This document shows positions 51,601 to 64,000 of a DNA stretch of 64,000 bases, piece after piece. The notes below the pieces were generated by a model. That model ran no database searches, was not told the origin of the DNA, and was given only the letters and a program-made list of their open reading frames with translations. Source of the stretch: Flabesymbios commensalis (taxonomy: Eukaryota; Annelida; Polychaeta; Terebellida; Flabelligeridae); assembly GCA_964017125.1 (NCBI GenBank), contig OZ024912.1, positions 77,732,154 to 77,796,153 on the forward strand. Reading direction: 5' to 3'. The translations under genes and the position numbers were made by a program. Position 1 is the stretch's first letter. Each line of letters begins with the position of its first letter.

Positions 51601-54600
51601 TGCCGTAGTTCCAGCCGATGGTGCCTGCAAAATTACATGAAAAACGGTTGAGAATTGACGTCTGAATTGACGTCTAAATGAATATATATATTGAAATACT
51701 CAAGCAAATTTCACATTAATCTCATTAATAACATTTGAAGTACTCTCTCAAACTTTAAAGAATTTTCAGGGTAGTGGCCATAATACCATTCGATGGTGCC
51801 TGCAAAATCACATGGAAGACGGTTGAGAATTGACGTCTGAATTGACGTCTAAATGAATAACTTTTGAAATACTCAATCAAATTTCACATTAATCTCATTA
51901 ATAACTTTTGAGGTACTCTCTCAAACTTTACAAAATATACAGGGCAGTCGCCGTAATACCATCCGATGGTGCCTGCAAAATTACATGGTAAACGGTGGAG
52001 AATTGATGTCTGAATTGACGTCTAAATGAATATTTTTTGAAATACTCAGTCAAATTTCACACTAATCTCTTTAATAACTTTTGAAGTATTCGTTCAAACT
52101 CTACAGAATTTACAGGGCAGTCGCTCTAATACCATCCGATGGCGCCTGCAAAATTACAAAAAAGACGGCTGAGAATTGACGTCTGAATTGACGTCTAAAT
52201 GAATAACTTTTGAAATACTCAATCAAATTTCACACTAATCTCATTAATAACTTTTGAAGTATTCTCTCAAACTTTACAGAATTTACAGGACCGTCGCCGT
52301 AATACCATCCGATGGTGCCTGCAAAATTACATGGTAAACGGTTGAGAATTGACGTCTGAATTGACGTCTAAATGAATAAATTTTGAAATACTCAAGCAAA
52401 TTTACCACTAATCTCACTAATAACTTTAGAAGTACTCGCTCAAACTTTACAAACTTCTCAGGGCAGTCGCCGCTATAGTTGCTGGTAGTGCCTGCAAAAT
52501 TACATGCAAATCGGTTGAGAATTAACTGAGATATCAGCGAAAAACGGGTAAAAATGATGACAAAAATGCCCAGAGATCAGTGAAAACGCATTGTAGACAG
52601 TGGGTTTGTGGCCATTGTGACTGTCTTGGCATTTCTCTCATTTTTCGTTTGACGACTTTTGACGTCAGAATCAGACGTCAAAAGTCATCAAACAGTGCAA
52701 ATAGGGTGTTTTACATCTCCCTCAATAAGGGGTATTTCGGAAAAGCAATCTTTTCTCGTTTATTTTCAGCTAGGTATCATAACTTAAAAAAAAAAAAAAA
52801 AAAAAAAAAAACGATATTGGGCCTATGTCGCTGTAGTGTTGATAATTACTCTCTCAATCCTGGCGACCAGCCTTGTCAGTTCTAACTGCTCAGTCACACA
52901 TGTACGATGGGGGGAGAGCACTTCCTCAGTGCTGTTTCAATGACGGCCCGCATTTTCAGCGCTCTGGCGACGTGGAAACAGTGTTGTTTCAGTGCATCAC
53001 ATTAATAACTTTTGGAATACTCGATCAAACCTCACCACATTTTTAGGGCAGTCGCCGCAACGGCTGTGAATAGTGTGTGCAAAATTACATGTAAAACGGT
53101 TGAGAATTGACTGAGATATCAACGAAAAACGCTCCTCCGACGTTGTCACATCGTTGGCTCAGTGCTTTGCATTAATAACTTTTGAAGTACTCGATCAAAC
53201 TCCGCCAAATTTACTGGGCAGTTGCCGTAGTTCCAGCCGATGGTGCCTGCAAAATTACATGAAAAACGGTTGAGAATTGACGTCTGAATTGACGTCTAAA
53301 TGAATATATATATTGAAATACTCAAGCAAATTTCACATTAATCTCATTAATAACATTTGAAGTACTCTCTCAAACTTTAAAGAATTTTCAGGGTAGTGGC
53401 CATAATACCATTCGATGGTGCCTGCAAAATCACATGGAAGACGGTTGAGAATTGACGTCTGAATTGACGTCTAAATGAATAACTTTTGAAATACTCAATC
53501 AAATTTCACATTAATCTCATTAATAACTTTTGAGGTACTCTCTCAAACTTTACAAAATTTACAGGGCAGTCGCCGTAATACCATCCGATGGTGCCTGCAA
53601 AATTACATGGTAAACGGTGGAGAATTGATGTCTGAATTGACGTCTAAATGAATATTTTTTGAAATACTCAGTCAAATTTCACACTAATCTCTTTAATAAC
53701 TTTTGAAGTATTCGTTCAAACTCTACAGAATTTACAGGGCAGTCGCTCTAATACCATCCGATGGCGCCTGCAAAATTACAAAAAAGACGGCTGAGAATTG
53801 ACGTCTGAATTGACGTCTAAATGAATAACTTTTGAAATACTCAATCAAATTTCACACTAATCTCATTAATAACTTTTGAAGTATTCTCTCAAACTTTACA
53901 GAATTTACAGGACCGTCGCCGTAATACCATCCGATGGTGCCTGCAAAATTACATGGTAAACGGTTGAGAATTGACGTCTGAATTGACGTCTAAATGAATA
54001 AATTTTGAAATACTCAAGCAAATTTACCACTAATCTCACTAATAACTTTAGAAGTACTCGCTCAAACTTTACAAACTTCTCAGGGCAGTCGCCGCTATAG
54101 TTGCTGGTAGTGCCTGCAAAATTACATGCAAATCGGTTGAGAATTAACTGAGATATCAGCGAAAAACGGGTAAAAATGATGACAAAAATGCCCAGAGATC
54201 AGTGAAAACGCATTGTAGACAGTGGGTTTGTGGCCATTGTGACTGTCTTGGCATTTCTCTCATTTTTCGTTTGACGACTTTTGACGTCAGAATCAGACGT
54301 CAAAAGTCATCAAACAGTGCAAATAGGGTGTTTTACATCTCCCTCAATAAGGGGTATTTCGGAAAAGCAATCTTTTCTCGTTTATTTTCAGCTAGGTATC
54401 ATAACTTAAAAAAAAAAAAAAAAAAAAAAAAACGATATTGGGCCTATGTCGCTGTAGTGTTGATAATTACTCTCTCAATCCTGGCGACCAGCCTTGTCAG
54501 TTCTAACTGCTCAGTCACACATGTACGATGGGGGGAGAGCACTTCCTCAGTGCTGTTTCAATGACGGCCCGCATTTTCAGCGCTCTGGCGACGTGGAAAC

Positions 54601-57600
54601 AGTGTTGTTTCAGTGCATCACATTAATAACTTTTGGAATACTCGATCAAACCTCACCACATTTTTAGGGCAGTCGCCGCAACGGCTGTGAATAGTGTGTG
54701 CAAAATTACATGTAAAACGGTTGAGAATTGACTGAGATATCAACGAAAAACGCTCCTCCGACGTTGTCACATCGTTGGCTCAGTGCTTTGCATTAATAAC
54801 TTTTGAAGTACTCGATCAAACTCCGCCAAATTTACTGGGCAGTTGCCGTAGTTCCAGCCGATGGTGCCTGCAAAATTACATGAAAAACGGTTGAGAATTG
54901 ACGTCTGAATTGACGTCTAAATGAATATATATATTGAAATACTCAAGCAAATTTCACATTAATCTCATTAATAACATTTGAAGTACTCTCTCAAACTTTA
55001 AAGAATTTTCAGGGTAGTGGCCATAATACCATTCGATGGTGCCTGCAAAATCACATGGAAGACGGTTGAGAATTGACGTCTGAATTGACGTCTAAATGAA
55101 TAACTTTTGAAATACTTAATCAAATTTCACATTAATCTCATTAATAACTTTTGAGGTACTCTCTCAAACTTTACAAAATTTACAGGGCAGTCGCCGTAAT
55201 ACCATCCGATGGTGCCTGCAAAATTACATGGTAAACGGTTGAGAATTGATGTCTGAATTGACGTCTAAATGAATATTTTTTGAAATACTCAGTCAAATTT
55301 CACACTAATCTCTTTAATAACTTTTGAAGTATTCGTTCAAACTCTACAGAATTTACAGGGCAGTCGCTCTAATACCATCCGATGGCGCCTGCAAAATTAC
55401 AAAAAAGACGGCTGAGAATTGACGTCTGAATTGACGTCTAAATGAATAACTTTTGAAATACTCAATCAAATTTCACACTAATCTCATTAATAACTTTTGA
55501 AGTATTCTCTCAAACTTTACAGAATTTACAGGACCGTCGCCGTAATACCATCCGATGGTGCCTGCAAAATTACATGGTAAACGGTTGAGAATTGACGTCT
55601 GAATTGACGTCTAAATGAATAAATTTTGAAATACTCAAGCAAATTTACCACTAATCTCACTAATAACTTTAGAAGTACTCGCTCAAACTTTACAAACTTC
55701 TCAGGGCAGTCGCCGCTATAGTTGCTGGTAGTGCCTGCAAAATTACATGCAAATCGGTTGAGAATTAACTGAGATATCAGCGAAAAACGGGTAAAAATGA
55801 TGACAAAAATGCCCAGAGATCAGTGAAAACGCATTGTAGACAGTGGGTTTGTGGCCATTGTGACTGTCTTGGCATTTCTCTCATTTTTCGTTTGACGACT
55901 TTTGACGTCAGAATCAGACGTCAAAAGTCATCAAACAGTGCAAATAGGGTGTTTTACATCTCCCTCAATAAGGGGTATTTCGGAAAAGCAATCTTTTCTC
56001 GTTTATTTTCAGCTAGGTATCATAACTTAAAAAAAAAAAAAAAAAAACGATATTGGGCCTATGTCGCTGTAGTGTTGATAATTACTCTCTCAATCCTGGC
56101 GACCAGCCTTGTCAGTTCTAACTGCTCAGTCACACATGTACGATGGGGGGAGAGCACTTCCTCAGTGCTGTTTCAATGACGGCCCGCATTTTCAGCGCTC
56201 TGGCGACGTGGAAACAGTGTTGTTTCAGTGCATCACATTAATAACTTTTGGAATACTCGATCAAACCTCACCACATTTTTAGGGCAGTCGCCGCAACGGC
56301 TGTGAATAGTGTGTGCAAAATTACATGTAAAACGGTTGAGAATTGACTGAGATATCAACGAAAAACGCTCCTCCGACGTTGTCACATCGTTGGCTCAGTG
56401 CTTTGCATTAATAACTTTTGAAGTACTCGATCAAACTCCGCCAAATTTACTGGGCAGTTGCCGTAGTTCCAGCCGATGGTGCCTGCAAAATTACATGAAA
56501 AACGGTTGAGAATTGACGTCTGAATTGACGTCTAAATGAATATATATATTGAAATACTCAAGCAAATTTCACATTAATCTCATTAATAACATTTGAAGTA
56601 CTCTCTCAAACTTTAAAGAATTTTCAGGGTAGTGGCCATAATACCATTCGATGGTGCCTGCAAAATCACATGGAAGACGGTTGAGAATTGACGTCTGAAT
56701 TGACGTCTAAATGAATAACTTTTGAAATACTTAATCAAATTTCACATTAATCTCATTAATAACTTTTGAGGTACTCTCTCAAACTTTACAAAATTTACAG
56801 GGCAGTCGCCGTAATACCATCCGATGGTGCCTGCAAAATTACATGGTAAACGGTTGAGAATTGATGTCTGAATTGACGTCTAAATGAATATTTTTTGAAA
56901 TACTCAGTCAAATTTCACACTAATCTCTTTAATAACTTTTGAAGTATTCGTTCAAACTCTACAGAATTTACAGGGCAGTCGCTCTAATACCATCCGATGG
57001 CGCCTGCAAAATTACAAAAAAGACGGCTGAGAATTGACGTCTGAATTGACGTCTAAATGAATAACTTTTGAAATACTCAATCAAATTTCACACTAATCTC
57101 ATTAATAACTTTTGAAGTATTCTCTCAAACTTTACAGAATTTACAGGACCGTCGCCGTAATACCATCCGATGGTGCCTGCAAAATTACATGGTAAACGGT
57201 TGAGAATTGACGTCTGAATTGACGTCTAAATGAAGAAATTTTGAAATACTCAAGCAAATTTACCACTAATCTCACTAATAACTTTAGAAGTACTCGCTCA
57301 AACTTTACAAACTTCTCAGGGCAGTCGCCGCTATAGTTGCTGGTAGTGCCTGCAAAATTACATGCAAATCGGTTGAGAATTAACTGAGATATCAGCGAAA
57401 AACGGGTAAAAATGATGACAAAAATGCCCAGAGATCAGTGAAAACGCATTGTAGACAGTGGGTTTGTGGCCATTGTGACTGTCTTGGCATTTCTCTCATT
57501 TTTCGTTTGACGACTTTTGACGTCAGAATCAGACGTCAAAAGTCATCAAACAGTGCAAATAGGGTGTTTTACATCTCCCTCAATAAGGGGTATTTCGGAA

Positions 57601-60600
57601 AAGCAATCTTTTCTCGTTTATTTTCAGCTAGGTATCATAACTTAAAAAAAAAAAAAAAAAAAAAAAAACGATATTGGGCCTATGTCGCTGTAGTGTTGAT
57701 AATTACTCTCTCAATCCTGGCGACCAGCCTTGTCAGTTCTAACTGCTCAGTCACACATGTACGATGGGGGGAGAGCACTTCCTCAGTGCTGTTTCAATGA
57801 CGGCCCGCATTTTCAGCGCTCTGGCGACGTGGAAACAGTGTTGTTTCAGTGCATCACATTAATAACTTTTGGAATACTCGATCAAACCTCACCACATTTT
57901 TAGGGCAGTCGCCGCAACGGCTGTGAATAGTGTGTGCAAAATTACATGTAAAACGGTTGAGAATTGACTGAGATATCAACGAAAAACGCTCCTCCGACGT
58001 TGTCACATCGTTGGCTCAGTGCTTTGCATTAATAACTTTTGAAGTACTCGATCAAACTCCGCCAAATTTACTGGGCAGTTGCCGTAGTTCCAGCCGATGG
58101 TGCCTGCAAAATTACATGAAAAACGGTTGAGAATTGACGTCTGAATTGACGTCTAAATGAATATATATATTGAAATACTCAAGCAAATTTCACATTAATC
58201 TCATTAATAACATTTGAAGTACTCTCTCAAACTTTAAAGAATTTTCAGGGTAGTGGCCATAATACCATTCGATGGTGCCTGCAAAATCACATGGAAGACG
58301 GTTGAGAATTGACGTCTGAATTGACGTCTAAATGAATAACTTTTGAAATACTTAATCAAATTTCACATTAATCTCATTAATAACTTTTGAGGTACTCTCT
58401 CAAACTTTACAAAATTTACAGGGCAGTCGCCGTAATACCATCCGATGGTGCCTGCAAAATTACATGGTAAACGGTTGAGAATTGATGTCTGAATTGACGT
58501 CTAAATGAATATTTTTTGAAATACTCAGTCAAATTTCACACTAATCTCTTTAATAACTTTTGAAGTATTCGTTCAAACTCTACAGAATTTACAGGGCAGT
58601 CGCTCTAATACCATCCGATGGCGCCTGCAAAATTACAAAAAAGACGGCTGAGAATTGACGTCTGAATTGACGTCTAAATGAATAACTTTTGAAATACTCA
58701 ATCAAATTTCACACTAATCTCATTAATAACTTTTGAAGTATTCTCTCAAACTTTACAGAATTTACAGGACCGTCGCCGTAATACCATCCGATGGTGCCTG
58801 CAAAATTACATGGTAAACGGTTGAGAATTGACGTCTGAATTGACGTCTAAATGAATAAATTTTGAAATACTCAAGCAAATTTACCACTAATCTCACTAAT
58901 AACTTTAGAAGTACTCGCTCAAACTTTACAAACTTCTCAGGGCAGTCGCCGCTATAGTTGCTGGTAGTGCCTGCAAAATTACATGCAAATCGGTTGAGAA
59001 TTAACTGAGATATCAGCGAAAAACGGGTAAAAATGATGACAAAAATGCCCAGAGATCAGTGAAAACGCATTGTAGACAGTGGGTTTGTGGCCATTGTGAC
59101 TGTCTTGGCATTTCTCTCATTTTTCGTTTGACGACTTTTGACGTCAGAATCAGACGTCAAAAGTCATCAAACAGTGCAAATAGGGTGTTTTACATCTCCC
59201 TCAATAAGGGGTATTTCGGAAAAGCAATCTTTTCTCGTTTATTTTCAGCTAGGTATCATAACTTAAAAAAAAAAAAAAAAAACGATATTGGGCCTATGTC
59301 GCTGTAGTGTTGATAATTACTCTCTCAATCCTGGCGACCAGCCTTGTCAGTTCTAACTGCTCAGTCACACATGTACGATGGGGGGAGAGCACTTCCTCAG
59401 TGCTGTTTCAATGACGGCCCGCATTTTCAGCGCTCTGGCGACGTGGAAACAGTGTTGTTTCAGTGCATCACATTAATAACTTTTGGAATACTCGATCAAA
59501 CCTCACCACATTTTTAGGGCAGTCGCCGCAACGGCTGTGAATAGTGTGTGCAAAATTACATGTAAAACGGTTGAGAATTGACTGAGATATCAACGAAAAA
59601 CGCTCCTCCGACGTTGTCACATCGTTGGCTCAGTGCTTTGCATTAATAACTTTTGAAGTACTCGATCAAACTCCGCCAAATTTACTGGGCAGTTGCCGTA
59701 GTTCCAGCCGATGGTGCCTGCAAAATTACATGAAAAACGGTTGAGAATTGACGTCTGAATTGACGTCTAAATGAATATATATATTGAAATACTCAAGCAA
59801 ATTTCACATTAATCTCATTAATAACATTTGAAGTACTCTCTCAAACTTTAAAGAATTTTCAGGGTAGTGGCCATAATACCATTCGATGGTGCCTGCAAAA
59901 TCACATGGAAGACGGTTGAGAATTGACGTCTGAATTGACGTCTAAATGAATAACTTTTGAAATACTCAATCAAATTTCACATTAATCTCATTAATAACTT
60001 TTGAGGTACTCTCTCAAACATTACAAAATTTACAGGGCAGTCGCCGTAATACCATCCGATGGTGCCTGCAAAATTACATGGTAAACGGTTGAGAATTGAT
60101 GTCTGAATTGACGTCTAAATGAATATTTTTTGAAATACTCAGTCAAATTTCACACTAATCTCTTTAATAACTTTTGAAGTATTCGTTCAAACTCTACAGA
60201 ATTTACAGGGCAGTCGCTCTAATACCATCCGATGGCGCCTGCAAAATTACAAAAAAGACGGCTGAGAATTGACGTCTGAATTGACGTCTAAATGAATAAC
60301 TTTTGAAATACTCAATCAAATTTCACACTAATCTCATTAATAACTTTTGAAGTATTCTCTCAAACTTTACAGAATTTACAGGACCGTCGCCGTAATACCA
60401 TCCGATGGTGCCTGCAAAATTACATGGTAAACGGTTGAGAATTGACGTCTGAATTGACGTCTAAATGAAGAAATTTTGAAATACTCAAGCAAATTTACCA
60501 CTAATCTCACTAATAACTTTAGAAGTACTCGCTCAAACTTTACAAACTTCTCAGGGCAGTCGCCGCTATAGTTGCTGGTAGTGCCTGCAAAATTACATGC

Positions 60601-61385
60601 AAATCGGTTGAGAATTAACTGAGATATCAGCGAAAAACGGGTAAAAATGATGACAAAAATGCCCAGAGATCAGTGAAAACGCATTGTAGACAGTGGGTTT
60701 GTGGCCATTGTGACTGTCTTGGCATTTCTCTCATTTTTCGTTTGACGACTTTTGACGTCAGAATCAGACGTCAAAAGTCATCAAACAGTGCAAATAGGGT
60801 GTTTTACATCTCCCTCAATAAGGGGTATTTCGGAAAAGCAATCTTTTCTCGTTTATTTTCAGCTAGGTATCATAACTTAAAAAAAAAAAAAAAAAAAAAA
60901 AAACGATATTGGGCCTATGTCGCTGTAGTGTTGATAATTACTCTCTCAATCCTGGCGACCAGCCTTGTCAGTTCTAACTGCTCAGTCACACATGTACGAT
61001 GGTGGGAGAGCACTTCCTCAGTGCTGTTTCAATGACGGCCCGCATTTTCAGCGCTCTGGCGACGTGGAAACAGTGTTGTTTCAGTGCATCACATTAATAA
61101 CTTTTGGAATACTCGATCAAACCTCACCACATTTTTAGGGCAGTCGCCGCAACGGCTGTGAATAGTGTGTGCAAAATTACATGTAAAACGGTTGAGAATT
61201 GACTGAGATATCAACGAAAAACGCTCCTCCGACGTTGTCACATCGTTGGCTCAGTGCTTTGCATTAATAACTTTTAAAGTACTCGATCAAACTCCGCCAA
61301 ATTTACTGGGCAGTTGCCGTAGTTCCAGCCGATGGTGCCTGCAAAATTACATGAAAAACGGTTGAGAATTGACGTCTGAATTGAC
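39613..61385 (+). repeat. Array block 4: seven-submonomer family with mostly long A-tracts
   Basis: Anchors are 39613, 41233, 42855, 44477, 46098, 47718, 49339, 50960, 52580, 54202, 55823, 57438, 59059 and 60673, mostly 1620-1622 bp apart. Markers are CTTTAAAGAATTTTC, TTACAAAAAAGACGGC and, in most units, CTCACCACATTTTTAGGG; A-tracts are usually 24-26 A. AAACGGTGGAGAATTGATG marks units from about 40640 to 53630, and the common AAACGGTTGAG form returns afterwards. Adjacent units often share private variants, for example GGCCTGCATTTTC near 44842 and 46462, and CAGTGAATCAC near 41646 and 43267. This fits neighbour-to-neighbour homogenisation. Confidence 0.92.
55823..60672 (+). repeat. Two-unit (about 3.24-kb) periodicity
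   Basis: Units starting at 55823 and 59059 share short A-tracts (19 and 18 A) and the change AATGAAGAAATTTTG for AATGAATAAATTTTG (57235 and 60470). The unit between them has 25 A and the common form. The alternation suggests a pair of units was copied together; only two cycles are visible. Confidence 0.6.
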
Positions 61386-61599
61386 GTCTAAATGAATAAA
61401 TTTTGAAATACTCAAGCAAATTTACCACTAATCTCACTAATAACTTTAGAAGTACTCGCTCAAACTTTACAAACTTCTCAGGGCAGTCGCCGCTATAGTT
61501 GCTGGTAGTGCCTGCAAAATTTCATGCAAATCGGTTGAGAATTAACTGAGATATCAGCGAAAAACGGGTAAAAATGATGACAAAAATGCCCAGAGATCA
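60673..61599 (+). repeat. Contracted three-submonomer unit (927 bp)
   Basis: This is the shortest unit in the window, 694 bp shorter than its 1621-bp neighbour, which equals four submonomers (175 + 3 x 173). At about 61386-61396 the sequence passes from submonomer 2 into the class-5 ending (GAATAAATTTTGAAATACTC). The shared CTGAATTGACGTCTAAATGA lies at the join. The GATGGTGGGAG variant (near 60998) and TTTTAAAGTACTC (near 61273) in this unit recur in the last, uncontracted unit, so the contraction is younger than those variants. Confidence 0.9.
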
Positions 61600-64000
61600 G
61601 TGAAAACGCATTGTAGACAGTGGGTTTGTGGCCATTGTGACTGTCTTGGCATTTCTCTCATTTTTCGTTTGACGACTTTTGACGTCAGAATCAGACGTCA
61701 AAAGTCATCAAACAGTGCAAATAGGGTGTTTTACATCTCCCTCAATAAGGGGTATTTCGGAGAAGCAATCTTTTCTCGTTTATTTTCAGCTAGGTATCAT
61801 AACTTAAAAAAAAAAAAAAAAAAAAAAAAACGATATTGGGCCTATGTCGCTGTAGTGTTGATAATTACTCTCTCAATCCTGGCGACCAGCCTTGTCAGTT
61901 CTAACTGCTCAGTCACACATGTACGATGGGGGGAGAGCACTTCCTCAGTGCTGTTTCAATGACGGCCCGCATTTTCAGCGCTCTGGCGACGTGGAAACAG
62001 TGTTGTTTCAGTGCATCACATTAATAACTTTTGGAATACTCGATCAAACCTCACCACATTTTTAGGGCAGTCGCCGCAACGGCTGTGAATAGTGTGTGCA
62101 AAATTACATGTAAAACGGTTGAGAATTGACTGAGATATCAACGAAAAACGCTCCTCCGACGTTGTCACATTGTTGGCTCAGTGCTTTGCATTAATAACTT
62201 TTGAAGTACTCGATCAAACTCCGCCAAATTTACTGGGCAGTTGCCGTAGTTCCAGCCGATGGTGCCTGCAAAATTACATGAAAAACGGTTGAGAATTGAC
62301 GTCTGAATTGACGTCTAAATGAATATATGTATTGAAATACTGAAGCAAATTTCACATTAATCTCATTAATAACATTTGAAGTACTCCCTCAAACTTTATA
62401 GAATTTTCAGGGTAGTGGCCATAATACCATTCGATGGTGCCTGCAAAATCACATGGTAGACGGTTGAGAATTGACGTCTGAATTGACGTCTAAATGAATA
62501 ACTTTTGAAATACTTAATCAAATTTCACATTAATCTCATTAATAACTTTTGAGGTACTCTCTCAAACTTTACAAAATTTACAGGGCAGTCGCCGTAATAC
62601 CATCCGATGGTGCCTGCAAAATTACATGGTAAACGGTTGAGAATTGATGTCTGAATTGACGTCTAAATGAATATTTTTTGAAATACTCAGTCAAATTTCA
62701 CACTAATCTCTTTAATAACTTTTGAAGTATTCGTTCAAACTCTACAGAATTTACAGGGCAGTCGCTCTAATACCATCCGATGGCGCCTGCAAAATTACAA
62801 AAAAGACGGCTGAGAATTGACGTCTGAATTGACGTCTAAATGAATAACTTTTGAAATACTCAATCAAATTTCACACTAATCTCATTAATAACTTTTGAAG
62901 TATTCTCTCAAACTTTACAGAATTTACAGGACCGTCGCCGTAATACCATCCGATGGTGCCTGCAAAATTACATGGTAAACGGTTGAGAATTGACGTCTGA
63001 ATTGACGTCTAAATGAATAAATTTTGAAATACTCAAGCAAATTTACCACTAATCTCACTAATAACTTTAGAAGTACTCGCTCAAACTTTACAAACTTCTC
63101 AGGGCAGTCGCCGCTATAGTTGCTGGTAGTGCCTGCAAAATTACATGCAAATCGGTTGAGAATTAACTGAGATATCAGCGAAAAACGGGTAAAAATGATG
63201 ACAAAAATGCCCAGAGATCAGTGAAAACGCATTGTAGACAGTGGGTTTGTGGCCATTGTGACTGTCTTGGCATTTCTCTCATTTTTCGTTTGACGACTTT
63301 TGACGTCAGAATCAGACGTCAAAAGTCATCAAACAGTGCAAATAGGGTGTTTTACATCTCCCTCAATAAGGGGTATTTCGGAAAAGCAATCTTTTCTCGT
63401 TTATTTTCAGCTAGGTATCATAACTTAAAAAAAAAAAAAAAAAACCATATTGGGCCTATGTCGCTGTAATGTTGATAATTACTCTCTCAATCCTGGCGAC
63501 CAGCCTTGTCAGTTCTAACTGCTCAGTCACACATGTACGATGGTGGGAGAGCACTTCCTCAGTGCTGTTTCAATGACGGCCCGCATTTTCAGCGCTCTGG
63601 CGACGTGGAAACAGTGTTGTTTCAGTGCATCACATTAATAACTTTTGGAATACTCGATCAAACCTCACCACATTTTTAGGGCAGTCGCCGCAACGGCTGT
63701 GAATAGTGTGTGCAAAATTACATGTAAAACGGTTGAGAATTGACTGAGATATCAACGAAAAACGCTCCTCCGACGTTGTCACATCGTTGGCTCAGTGCTT
63801 TGCATTAATAACTTTTAAAGTACTCGATCAAACTCCGCCAAATTTACTGGGCAGTTGCCGTAGTTCCAGCCGATGGTGCCTGCAAAATTACATGAAAAAC
63901 GGTTGAGAATTGACGTCTGAATTGACGTCTAAATGAATATATATATTGAAATACTCAAGCAAATTTCACATTAATCTCATTAATAACATTTGAAGTACTC
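61386..64000 (+). repeat. Array block 5: units after the 694-bp contraction, cut by the window end
   Basis: After the junction near 61386 come the tail of a contracted unit, a full unit (61600-63220) and a partial unit (63221-64000). The full unit mixes markers: CTTTATAGAATTTTC (about 62395), as in block 3, with TTACAAAAAAGACGGC and CACCACATT, as in block 4. It also has private changes (ATATATGTATTG near 62324, CATGGTAGACGG near 62452, GGAGAAGCAATC near 61759). The partial unit has AACCATATTGGG after the A-tract and GATGGTGGGAG near 63539. Confidence 0.88.
63221..64000 (+). repeat. Partial unit at the window end
   Basis: This unit starts at the anchor and stops inside the submonomer 2 to 3 region at TTTGAAGTACTC. 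It still has the ATATATATATTG stretch of submonomer 2, so it is not contracted at the point where the 60673 unit is. It carries private AACCATATTGGG and GTAATGTTG changes after an 18-A tract. The right edge of the array lies outside the window. Confidence 0.95.

Larger units (their letters stand above)
1..64000 (+). repeat. Satellite array with higher-order repeat structure, spanning the whole window
   Basis: The same sequence block recurs head to tail from the first to the last base, and both window edges fall inside a unit. The frame anchor used here (GTGAAAACGCATTG, just 3' of CCCAGAGATCA) occurs 40 times, from 1278 to 63221. Most anchor intervals are 1446-1447 bp in the first 11.4 kb and 1611-1622 bp afterwards. 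All units examined run in one direction and I saw no inverted unit. Each unit is made of diverged submonomers of about 173 bp plus one constant insert of about 413 bp. No unit contains a credible coding gene, rRNA or stand-alone tRNA. A period near 170 bp is common among centromeric satellites of animals and plants, so a centromeric or pericentromeric location is a reasonable inference but is not shown here. Confidence 0.98.

Noticed and set aside
1278-63469. Forty forward open frames of 81-120 residues as protein genes
   Set aside because: They are the same stretch of satellite repeated, start at GTG, include a lysine run from the A-tract, and change their ends with A-tract length. No domain or host gene structure is visible.
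1-64000. CRISPR array
   Set aside because: The direct repeats are contiguous and 173 bp or longer, with no short repeats separated by unique spacers.
1-64000. LTR retroelement or other virus-derived element
   Set aside because: Long direct repeats are explained by the tandem satellite. No reverse transcriptase, integrase or capsid-like frame, primer-binding site or TG/CA-bounded terminal repeat was seen.
1-64000. Ribosomal DNA spacer repeats
   Set aside because: No rRNA gene or rRNA-like sequence occurs anywhere in 64 kb.

Overview
The whole window is a single head-to-tail satellite DNA array, with no unique flanking sequence and no gene I can support. The organism is almost certainly a eukaryote, probably an invertebrate animal. 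The evidence is a homogenised array with higher-order structure, A-tracts of 15-26 bp, and a 315-bp tRNA-derived SINE with two Pol III-type promoters. The species cannot be named from this sequence.

The array has several levels. The basic repeat is an A/T-rich submonomer of about 173 bp (170-175 bp), recognisable by a TGCCTGCAAAATTACATG-like block, a paired TGACGTCT motif and CTCATTAATAACTTTTGAAG. Several diverged submonomers make a higher-order unit. In each unit one submonomer is split by a constant insert of about 413 bp that holds a 20-bp-arm palindrome, a short hairpin and one A-tract. The usual units are 1,446-1,447 bp (six submonomers) and 1,611-1,622 bp (seven submonomers). Units of 927, 1,269 and 2,113 bp differ from these by whole submonomers, the last also by a SINE.

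Layout: 1-12,485 is the six-submonomer block, with a 5,786-bp four-unit periodicity. 12,486-18,727 is the first seven-submonomer block and ends at an unequal-crossover junction. 18,728-39,612 is a seven-submonomer block with two subtypes (called X and Y here) and three same-site copies of the SINE. 39,613-61,385 is a later seven-submonomer family with mostly longer A-tracts. 61,386-64,000 follows a four-submonomer deletion and continues as seven-submonomer units cut by the window edge. Every unit I inspected has the same orientation.

The sequence records how the array evolves: submonomer gain and loss, co-amplification of an old SINE insertion, neighbour-restricted private variants, and multi-unit periods of about 3.24, 3.5 and 5.8 kb. 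A centromeric or other heterochromatic role is plausible from the period and organisation but is inference. The open frames are by-products of the repeat and I do not call them genes.
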